This document shows positions 50,637 through 61,700 of a stretch of 64,000 nucleotides of DNA, in pieces. The stretch covers positions 29,476,147 to 29,540,146 of the forward strand of contig CM034243.1 in NCBI GenBank assembly GCA_019916065.1, in the 5' to 3' direction. The translations under genes were made by a program, and so were the position numbers. Numbering within the stretch: position 1 is the stretch's first letter; each line of letters begins with the position of its first letter. The notes under the pieces are model-generated. The model saw nothing but the letters and a program-made list of their open reading frames with translations, did not search any database and was not told where the DNA came from. This DNA is from Vitellaria paradoxa. Its lineage: Eukaryota > Streptophyta > Magnoliopsida > Ericales > Sapotaceae.

Positions 50637-52810
50637 AGTCATGGAGAGAAGCCCAAAAACTTTAATGAAATTGATTTCAAACGTTAGAAAAAAAAAGAAA
50701 AGAAAAAAAAGAAAAACATGTTTTTATCTCAATGCATTGAACCTTGCAAAGGTTCTTCGTGAAGAAACTCTTAATCTTTCGGAGGAAGAAACAAATCTTT
50801 AAACTATTGTTGCAGTCGATGCATAGAAGCATTTTAATCTTCTGTGCTAGAATTACATTCTCAATGGACTAGACAATGTGTTATATAATGCGTATAGTTA
50901 AATTCAATTTACTAAGTAACTATGGAAATCTTTGGATAAAAAAGATACAAAATAGATGATGCTTGGATGAAGAAATTCATTGTAGGCAAATTCCTAGACT
51001 ATAAGATGATTGCTTCCAAAGATATGATGACCCAAGTTCAAGATCTTCAAATCATCATACATGATATCTATGCCGAAGGAATGTTACTATGTGAATCTTT
51101 TCAAATGGTTGCAATCATTGAAAATTTGCCACCAATATGGAAAGATTTCAAGAACTATCTTGAGCACAAGAGGAAGAAAATGACATTTGAAGATTTGATT
51201 GTTCGATTCAGAATTGAGGCAAATAATCAATTATTTGAAGAAAAAAAAACAGACATCATTCCTTAGAATTTAAGACACATGAGGTGGAAGAAGACTTAAG
51301 ACCATATAAGAAAAGAAAGTTTGATGAACAAGGGGCCAAGAACAACATTGCCAAAAAGTTCAAAGACACGTGTTTTGTGTGCAACAAACTTGGTTGCTAT
51401 GCTAAGGATTGTCACAACTGAAAGGCACAAGGAAATGTTAAGAGAAAAAACATTAAGCCAATTGTGACCGAAGTGGATAAGTTAGCATCAAATATTTTTG
51501 AAATGAGCTTCTTTTTAGTTCTCTCTGAAACAAACTTGGTATCAAATACCAAATCATTGTGGAATGACACAGTAGCTACTCATCATATCTATTTCGATAA
51601 GAGCATGTTCTTTACCTGTGAGTCAACTAATGGATAACAACTTTACATGAAAAATTCATCCACTTCCAAAGTTGAGAAGAAGGGCAAGGTTGTTTTAGAG
51701 ATGCCTTCTGGAAAAGAGCTAATTCTCAACAATGTGATGTATATGCTATAAATTAAAAAGAGTCTTATGTCTAGGTCTTTGTAAAGTCAAAACAAATTTA
51801 GATTAGTTTTTAAGTCTAACAAGTTTGTACTCATGAAGGATGGGATTTACCTGGAGAAAGGATATATAAGTGAATGGCTCTTTAAAATAAATGTAATACC
51901 TATTGCTTCATCAATTAATAAGGACACATCTTTTGCTTATATATATGTTTGAGTCTTCTTATACATGGCATAGTAGATTAGATCATGTTAATTTTCATTT
52001 TATATACAAATTAATGAGTTTAGACTTAGTACTTAAATTCATTATAGACCTCATGTCATAAATGTTAAAGATGTGTTGAAACAAAATTAAGAATAGCCCT
52101 TTTTCATATAATTAAAAGAAGTTTGGAATATCTAGAATTGATGCATGTTTATATTTGTGTTTTAAAGTATGTTCAAACTAGATGAGAAAAATAATATTTT
52201 ATCACTTTTATAAATGATTGCACAAGATATTGTTGTGTATTTTCTTAGGAGCAAAGATGAGGTTGTGGATATGATTATCTAATATTGGCAAAAAGATTAA
52301 GATGCTAAGAAGTGATAAAGATGGTAAATGTGATTCACTATTTGCATAAATTTGTGCTGAACATTATATTATTCATCAAACTATAGCATCTTACCTACCT
52401 TAATCAAATGACAATGCCAAAAGAAAAAAATAAAACTTTAAAAGAGATCATGCATGACATGTTAATTAGTTTTGGTTTTACTCAAAATTTGCGAGGAAAG
52501 CAATATTATTTGCTAATCATATACTAAATAAGTTAGCCCACAAGAAGAAAAACAAAACCCCGAATGAAGCGTGGAAAGGTGGAAAACCTTCTTACAAATA
52601 CTTTATAGTGTAAGGGCGTATAGCCAAAATAATTGTTCCTATTCCTAAAAAGGTCAAAATATGACCCAATTATTGACTGTATATTTATTGAATATGCATC
52701 CAATAGCAGGGCATGTAGGTTTCTTACTTATAAATATGATATTTCAAATATCAATGTCAATATGATCACTGAATTTAGAAATGTATAATTTTTCAAAGAT
52801 ATTTTTCAAA
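50637..52810 (+). mobile_element. Ty1/copia retrotransposon remnant, unit 2 copy
   Basis: Near-identical to the remnant in unit 1, with the same truncation and most of the same stops. The gag frame 50967-51266 matches the unit 1 frame with a few substitutions. The knuckle reads CFVCNKLGCYAKDC. It was clearly already broken before the segment was duplicated. Confidence 0.88.
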
Positions 52811-53219
52811 GAAAAATATCTTTATTTATTTTTTGTTTCCTGAGCGCTCGAAACATCCATGACGTCATATAATGAAAATGAATACTCTCTCTTTTATTTG
52901 GTATATAAATATTTGGGTATAACATATAAAGGTAAAAATGCAATTCACTTTCTAACTTCATTGGGCTTGTTCCGAATAAATTGTGACTACGCGTGCAGTG
53001 TAATTTTAATGTTAAAGGTGTTGATCCAAATTTGAAAGAACCTTGGATACTAATTGTAATTGTAATTGATTTTATTTTATTTTTTTCATTTCTGATTTGA
53101 GAGGAGAGAGAAAATGGGCTTTACAGGAGTGATGGAGTGACTATTTATGGAATATTTTACGTGTATAATCCAACCTATTCTCGTCAGGTCTCAACGTTGA
53201 ATAATAATAATAATAATAA

Positions 53220-53385
53220 CTTTTTTTTTTTTTTTGACAAGTGAAACATGCCCAGCCCTTCATTAAGGGCAACACGTCACAAGCCAACCCCAACAATCCT
53301 ACCTACAACAGGTTTCGAACTCTCAGCCTCCTAAACAAAAAGTTGGTACGTGAACTAGGCCAAGACGTCTTACTCAACATTGGAC
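53220..53385 (-). mobile_element. tRNA-derived SINE (minus strand), unit 3
   Basis: Same element with a longer poly-A tail (about 15 A) than in unit 1, consistent with tail instability after duplication. Confidence 0.58.
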
Positions 53386-53414
53386 AATATACACATCTTT
53401 TGCATTGTTAATAA

Positions 53415-54214
53415 GCTCCCCATTTGATAGCATTTTTATTTTTTTATTTATATTCTTAAAATTTTGTAAATTAATAATAGAAACATATTTGTTAAATTTG
53501 TTTATAATTTTTTGATCCAAAAAAAATTTTTAAAAAAATTTAAAGAGAAAAATATGAATAAAAAAGTATTTTTGCTCTATTTTTTTCTGTTACAAATATT
53601 TTGTTAATTTTAACACTTTATCCATTTTTATTACATTATATTAAAATGAATTATTTTATTGGAATATTTTAATAAACTAAAATTATTTTTAATAAATAAA
53701 AATTATTTATTTTTAATAAATAATTAATTTAATTAATATGAAATATATTTTATTAAATTATTTTTACTAAATAATAAAATTAGATTAATTAATTTTAACT
53801 TAAATTTAATAATTAATTTAATTTAATTAATATTAGATATATTTTATTAAATTATAATAAATATCATAATGAAATTATTTAAATTATTATGAAATATATT
53901 TTTTAATTATTTTTAATAAATAATATAATTAAATTACAACTTAATATATTTTATACTTAAATATTAAATTATTTAATAAATAATTTAATTTAATTAATTA
54001 ATTAAATTAATATGAAATATATTTTATTAAATTTAATTAATTTTTTATAAAATAATAAAATTAAATATTTTATGAAAATAAAAAATTAATAATTGTAAAC
54101 AAAATTGCATTTCTGAACTCATTTTCAATTTTCATTTTAAAAAAAAAAAGATAACAGAAAACAAAAAAACAAAAAGCAAAAATAAAAAAAAGGACAACAT
54201 TACCGAATGACCCC
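53415..54214. mobile_element. AT-rich TIR element, unit 3
   Basis: Same element with the same ends and flanks. Confidence 0.58.
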
Positions 54215-54887
54215 TAAGTAAACATTTTTTATTTGCTATGTATCACCCAATTACCAAAAACATCAAAAACCTTAAAATGGACAAGTAGTTAGCTATGATC
54301 ATAATATTATGTTATAATCCTAAGTGATAACTCAACTAATAATATTTTTGAATTTGATCTCCAGTGATTCTTAATTCGAGTCTCCTACAAACTATGAAAG
54401 GTTTATTTGATTTTTAATTTCAAAGTTTCAAAAATTAATCGAGATGCGTATAAAATAGTTTAAGTATACTAAATATTCAAGTATATATATATATAAATTT
54501 ATATATAATCTTGCTTGAAGTAGCCATGCGTTTTTAAAGAGAAGAAGAAGGAAGAGGGGGGAGAGAGAGAGAGAGAGAGACTTACCACAGAAAAAATTAG
54601 ACGCCAATTCTACTAATAATGCTTCTAAATGTTATAGGAAATAATGATAGAATTTAAATAACAGTATATACCTAGCTTTTTTTTTTCTTTCTTTTGTTTT
54701 CAAGTAACAGATAAAATATATATATATATATATATCATTCCTTTTTAATTGAACTCGATCCAATAAATACGTGAACATATTCACTCTATGATGTCCATAA
54801 ATATATTCGCTTTATGATGCATCACCATCCATAAATAAAACAACGTCAAATGTCAAGAAAATTCAAAAGGAAATATTTCTCCAGTAG

Positions 54888-56183
54888 TTCGCTTAGTTTA
54901 CCTTCAATATTACTTTAATCCTACACGATTTAATTGCAACAGTCAAATTTCTATACTTACTGTCAAATAACAATTCGATCATTTCGTTAGTTGAACGTTA
55001 AATACAACCATTAAACTAATAATAAAAGGTAATTTTTTCTACAATTTATCCTTAGTATTATTTTACTCCCTCACGTTTCAATTGTAATAGTCAAATCCCT
55101 ATACTTTCGTGTATATTTGAAATATATTTTATTAAATTATTTTTAATAAATAATATAATTAAATCAATACTTAATTTAGTTTAATTAATATGAAATATAA
55201 GTATTAAATTTAAATAATTTTTAAAAATAATAAAATTAAATATTTTATTAAAGCTGATTCCATGGTAAGGTATATTTTATTAAAATATTTTTAGTAAATA
55301 ATATAATTAAATTATATTTAAGATATTTTATTTTTATTAAATTAGATTATTTTTAATGAATAATATAAATAATTAGTAATATATTTAAATTAATACTTAA
55401 TTTAGTTTAATTAATATGAAATATATTTTATTAAATTTAAATAATTTTCTAAAAATTAATAAAATAAAATATTTTATTAAAAATTAATTTATGAAAATTA
55501 AATTTTCATCTAAATGCAATTTCAGTTTTTATTTCAGAAAAAATGATAATGAAAAAATAATATCAGAAAACAAAGAGTTAAATCAAAAAATTCTAGTTTT
55601 TCTATTTTGTTTAACTCTTTATTTTTTGATTTTGTTTTCTGCTATCATTTTTTCCTGAAATAAAAGTGAAACTACATTTAGAAATGTAATTTGATTTACA
55701 TAAAATAATTTTTTAATAAAATAGTTAATTTTATTATTTTTTAAAAAATTACTTGAATTTAATAAATACATTTCATATTAATTAAACTAAATTAAGTATA
55801 AATTTAATTATATTATTTATTAAAAATAATTTTATTCAAAAAAAAGAAAAGATATTAAATATTTTTCAATTTTATTATTTACTAAAAATAATTTAATAAA
55901 ATATATTTCTGATCATATTATATATTAAAAATAATTTAATAAAATATATATCAAATATACACCGAAAGTGTAGAGATTTAACTGTTACAATTGAAACGCG
56001 AGAGATTAAAGTGATAATGAGGGCAAACTGTATAAAAAATTACTTTTTTATCTTTAATTTAATAGTTGTATTTAACGGTCAATTAACAGAAGGACAGAAT
56101 TACTACTTGACTAAAAGTGTAGAAATTTAGCTGTTGTAATTGAAACATGTGGGACTAAAATAACACTAAAAGTAAACTGTAAG
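54888..56183. repeat. Long foldback element, unit 3
   Basis: Same inverted repeat as in units 1 and 2, with a handful of substitutions. Confidence 0.63.
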
Positions 56184-56421
56184 GATAATTTTTGTGTTTT
56201 ACTTTTTTTATAATTATAGACCAAATGGAGCCCTACTAGAGCGATGGACCGGTCCAATGAATAGAGACTCTTGTGCACCTAATCCTTGTGCTTGGATTCA
56301 ATACTCGGGTCTTCGCTTACCCGAATAAGAAAAATGTGATTTTATATTATTTAAGAAAAATGGATCCCTACAAATATCTTCCCACAGATTAATCAAGAAT
56401 GAATCCCTACAAAACCGAAAG

Positions 56422-56671
56422 GGATAGTTGAGTTGGTTCAGATGGCGGGTGAAGGGCCTGAGACTAATAGGTTCCGGGTTTGACACCTCTCGGGGGTAGT
56501 CCTTCCTCTAATTGTGGAGGGCCATCTAACAGCCTTCTCGGCTGAACCGGTCAGCCAGAGCTTGCCTAGGCTAGTTTACCTTCTCGCGGTTCTTTGTCGG
56601 CTAGGGCCACGGAGCGGACTTCACCCAGTGTGCACCTATGGGTAGCGGCTACGGGTTTCTCCCCGACCCTC
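56422..56671 (+). mobile_element. tRNA-derived SINE (plus strand), unit 3
   Basis: Same SINE. The B box has mutated to GGTTTGACACC, which looks like CpG decay, and several other C-to-T or G-to-A changes are present. Confidence 0.7.
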
Positions 56672-57274
56672 AGAAGAATGTATCCATCTTTGCAGTGACA
56701 CTTACAAATTAACATATTGCATATGTTTTTCATTTTCTTTTCAAATAATAACATAATAATACTTAATTAGTTTAGTAAACTTCTCGCTACTCAACTTTTT
56801 ATTTTATTTTCTTTTAAATGATCAAAATCACCCTCTTATATTTTTAAACTACTTTTGAACCATAAAAGGTAAAAATATTAAATTAACAAAAATTTAATAA
56901 GGTAGCTAGTAAAAAATTAATTTTTTTCCATCCTAAATACAAAAAAATTATTATTATTATTATTATTTTTTAGTGTTCTCCAAGTAAGCCTAAGATCAAC
57001 CCAAGAGGGGGGGGGGAATAAAACTCAAATTTTGGGAACTCAGCTCAAAGTCATCCAAAATGACAAATTAACCAACAATGCTCGCAGTTGAGACGCAAGT
57101 GTACTCATTAGCGATGACTATAATATCGTATTGTGAATTCTTGTAGAGTTCGTTTTACATAATTATTCTTGTTTATAATCAAATAACATAAAAAAATAAA
57201 ATAAATTCACATTTCGCATCAACAATGTACCTGTCGTGTCCAGGGCATGCCTTTCTAAAATCTACTATAATCAT

Positions 57275-57442
57275 GGGTGTGTTTGGAGTTATATAAAATT
57301 GTATAAAATAAAATAAAATTGTAAAAGAAAATATTTCGTAATTCATGCAGTGAGGGAAGAATTTAAATTTTACTGTCTCATAATTCGTGTTTGTAGAGAT
57401 TTGTAGGATTTTATTTTATTTTGGAAAGCTCCAAACGGAGCC
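57275..57442. mobile_element. Unit-3-specific MITE insertion
   Basis: 168 bp present only in unit 3; units 1 and 2 read straight through (ACTATAATCATTTTACACC-like). Inverted ends: GGGTGTGTTTGGAG at left, CTCCAAACGGAGCC at right. CAT is present on both sides (57272-57274 and 57443-57445). It is non-coding and most likely inserted after the duplication, or was lost from the other copies. Confidence 0.75.
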
Positions 57443-57558
57443 CATGTTACCCTTGTGCCTTCAAATGCCCAAAAACGAGTAAAACTTGTGCTCTCTATTC
57501 GTCATCACTGCTTGGTCAACTAAAACTTGCAAATTTAAAGAATAGGCTATTTAATTTA

Positions 57559-57706
57559 ACTGACGTTTGGAACCCTATTTTTGCCCCCCCCCCCTTTTTT
57601 TTTGCCAAAAGTTGCAATCTCAAAATTGATAAAATTTTAAAAAGTTAAAAATAATTGATAAAAGTCAAATTTTTTTTTTGTATTTTTTTGAACTCCAAAC
57701 GTTACC
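57559..57706. mobile_element. Small MITE with TTA flanks, unit 3
   Basis: Same element, with a poly-C tract of different length. Confidence 0.48.
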
Positions 57707-57934
57707 TTAGTTTCACTTGGCCCATTCTGGCAATTATCATTAAAAAAAAAAAAACAAAAGAAAAAAGAACAAAAATACTATGTGTCCTTTACGCACACCA
57801 AACGTGTGATATTCTTCATTAATATTTTTTATAAAATGAAACTAGATTAAACATGCAAGGAACAAAGTGCTAAGATTTAAAATATAAGGAGTAAAATTAG
57901 ATTGGGAATAAAGTACATATATGCTAAGTGTAAT

Positions 57935-58405
57935 TGTTACGATCCCATGAGCATAAATCATATGAGTTATATTTGTTTCACATCAGTAGTATGAAATGGT
58001 AATGCAGTGCTTATATATCTTGAACTCTATCCCTTTAACAACTAGTTTTTAGAAGTAAGTTCTCCTAAAGCATATAACAAATGGTATCAAAACATGCACC
58101 ACCTCTCCCATCCACTACAATACAGGAGGTGACACCAACAAAGCAGTGTTAGCTCAGTAACACCAGCATTGTGCTTGGATTATAATGCAAAATCTACCTA
58201 TGAGATTGCAGAGCCTAGTGGAATGTTACGATCCCGTAGGTATGCAGAGATTGTAGTGCAAAGTAGAACTACGAAGCGTAATAAAAAGTTATGATCTCGT
58301 AGGCATATAAAGGTCATACTGGTAGTATGTGATGTTTATATTACCTTGAATTTCCTCCCCTTCACCCCAAATTTTTAAGAGTAACTTCTCTAAACATATA
58401 TAACA
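57935..58405 (+). mobile_element. TRIM, unit 3
   Basis: Same element. Its second LTR is longer than in units 1 and 2 (it keeps GTGATGTTTATATTACC), and the internal part carries several unit-specific substitutions. Confidence 0.73.
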
Positions 58406-58733
58406 ATAATTTACCCTCGAAGAATAATAGAGCCAAAGAATGAGAACAAACAGAAGAATCAATAAAAGTGAGCTCAGAATCCGCAGTTAAGGTGAGAGGA
58501 ATACTTCACATCCGGCATAACTTGTGAATCTTTATCAAACCAAAAGGCAGAAATTATAGCTAGTAAGACAGCAAGACATCATACAGAAGAGCAACTCACA
58601 AACCCGAAAACCAAAAAACATAGTCTTTGTCATATGCCCCCTACTTTGACTAAAATTTCCAACAACCAGAATCCCAAAAGTTATAAACAAACTAAATACT
58701 GCTTCTTGTTGATCGATTCGCAGTTCAGCATTA

Positions 58734-61700
58734 TTACTGACCATCCAAATCGGGCTTCTTCGCCAAAAAGAAATATATTGGCGTAAAGATCTCTTTCCTG
58801 AAACACCCGTTAATATAGATATGGGTTAGAAGTATCCTACGGACTCGGAATCATGGTTAAATTATACAATTAAATAAACTTCAGGAGCTCACCCTCTTAA
58901 TTTTTCTTGTTCAATCGAAATTCAGACGATAATTAAAATGGATCTCAGATCAGAAATATTTATTTAATGTTCTGATAACAGTAAAGAGCACTTCTCCATC
59001 CTAATCTCAATCTCCCCCCCCCCCCCAAAAAAAAACAAAGCCCCCAGTGACTACATATTTTCACCTTTCATTAACTAAAACAAGAGAGGATTAACAAACC
59101 ATAAACCTGGATAAACCACTTAGGGCTGATAATGGCCAAGAAATTCACAAAGGTAAATTATCTATGCTATACAAGAGGCCTATGCTCAATCGAGTCAATT
59201 CATATTCGAAAGGGTTAAGCAGCAGCTGTTTGTTTGAAAAGAAGTTGCCCAGAAGCAAGATACTGTAAACTAAAAATATTACTAATTGCGATTAACGCAC
59301 ACGAAAAGAAAGACGATAAATTGTGAGCCGGAAAAATCTCACCTTCCGCCATCAACTAGCCCTTCTGCAGCTTTCTGCAAGACAGCTTCAACCCTTTGAC
59401 TTCCCTTGGGGGCAATTCCCGCATATTCTAGAGCCTTGACCTTAAGGGATGAAAATCAAAGCATAAATTAACTAATCCCAACATGTTGGAACAGAAAACA
59501 CAGAAAAGCCCACAGTAATTATTGAGAGCAAAAAAAATCACATGAAAATGCACTTTAAAGTGCAAAGTTTCTATTTTAATGAGAAAACACCTTCCAATCA
59601 CACACTCAAACAAGAACAATACAATAATAATTGGTGGCATGTTGGCAGTATGCGACTGTATACAGCCCTTACCAAGTTTCTGGTAACAAAACGTCCAACG
59701 GCTGTTGCACGGAAGCCACTCAATGAGAAATGACTTGTATACAAAGGCAAGTACCAAGGAACGGGTGAGTCTGCCAGATCTTTCTCCCATATAACCTTGA
59801 TAGACCAAAAATATATATATATATAGGTGCCAGTTATCGTAGCCATTTTGGTTTATCTATATAGAATCAATCAGATAACAAAAAGTTAGCAGACAAGCAA
59901 TTTGCTACTCACTTCAAAGCCTGCTTGCTTCAGAGCTTCAAGGCATTGTCCTGTAAGCCTAACATCAGGGAGACCACTACCAAGCTCGATTTCTGCCTGC
60001 ATCAATTGAAATATTAATATAAATACAAGTACCTATATCAACTCGTATTAAAAATAATAATAAAAACTAATTGCAAGCTAATTTGTGCTTCCAGATACAC
60101 TACTACAATAATTAATAAAGATCACATTGAGAAATTCATAAAAATCATGGTTTTAGAAAAAGCGTGATAAAGATTTGTAAGTTAAATTTTTTATCTCAAT
60201 CTAATTAAAAAACTGATATAAAAAGTTACTTTAGTTACTTATTATCTCATTTTTGTTAAAACTGTGATTGTATTTAAAATGAGATAAAAAATCAATGAAA
60301 ACCATCTCTAGAAAAAATTGAGATAAAAGACCAGTAGAAACTATCTCTAGAAAAAAGCGAAATAAAAGATTAGTGAAAACATCTCTAGAAAAAATTGAGA
60401 TAAAAAAGTGAGAAAAATTATATCTTAAAAAAAGTGAGATAATTAAAAAAATGAAAGACAATATTTTTATTTTTTTTCTCTATATCTCTCTCAAACAATT
60501 TTATTTATCACTTTATATGATTTAAATTAGATTCCATAAATTTTATTGTAACATTTATTTATTAATTTTAATTAATTGTATATGCTATAAAAACTACAAT
60601 CATAGATCAATAAACAAAAATATTTTTAAATTAATGTTAAAACTAAATTTACTAAATCAAATTTAAATAACGTTAAATATATAATCATTATTTTTTCAGT
60701 AAATATATAGGAGTAGTCTTCATAATTTGTAAGACTTATAACGAGGTGAATATTAAATACTTAATATCTAATAAACGTTTAGTGTATCTTTAATATTAAT
60801 TATATTAAAAGTGACATTATTTTATATTTTGTTGCAAGTGATAAAAATTTAAAAATAAAAATAATAAATATTTTCTTTTTTTTTTCTTTCTAGAACTAAT
60901 TTTTTAATATAATCATTGAAAATATTTTTTGTATTATAAATCAATTTTTAAAATAATTTTCAAAAATTTTGTTTTGAACAATAATTTTCTAAAACTAAAA
61001 TAAACGCAACTTAATTACTTTTAAAAATATAATACAGAATGAAGAAAAATATATTATAAATAGTGAGTTCTGATTAAATATATGCCATACACAAAGATTA
61101 AAGGAAAATAAGAAAAAGAATTAAAATCATTTTTAATTAAATATGATAGATATTCATAAATTATTTATTAAGTATTTGCATGGTACTATATATTGGTTAT
61201 GATTTTCAAATTATTACAAAAAGTTAAAATAATTAAATAAAAGTAAATTTTTTATTATTTTTCCTAACCAATTGATTAGAAAAGTGCAACTTTTAGCTAC
61301 TAATTGGTTAACAAAAGTCATAATAAATTATTGTAAAAATCTTAAAATAATTAAATTAAAATAATATAATTTTATTACTTTTTTTAGTAATCCCAAAAGT
61401 GATAAAAATTTGTTTTTATATATTAATATGTAAAATGTATATGTAAATGAAAACTCGGACTAGCGGTCAACTACACTAACTTTAATTTAGAGGAGTGACA
61501 CGAGTTCAATTCTCAATAGAAACAAAAAAGGATATCAAATATATATGGTTACTATAATGACAAGGCGCCAAATAGTGCTACGATGACATGATAGAAGTTT
61601 GCCGTGTGGATTTTTATTATTTTTAAAATTAATCCATTTTTTCAGCATAATTATTTTTTTTATATTTGATCACGATTTTTAAAAAAAGGTGAGATCAAAA

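Larger units (their letters stand above)
26056..52641. repeat. Tandem segmental duplication, unit 2
   Basis: Second full unit, 26,586 bp, in the same order and orientation as unit 1. It keeps SMT1 exon 12. From roughly 31 kb to 44 kb it shows many isolated one-base losses compared with units 1 and 3, in exons, introns and transposons alike. That is more than in its own first 4 kb. The pattern matters when judging whether the gene in this unit is really broken. Confidence 0.97.

Noticed and set aside
59428..59808. 126-codon minus-strand frame in unit 3
   Set aside because: It is SMT1 exon 11 read in the wrong frame and continuing through intron sequence.
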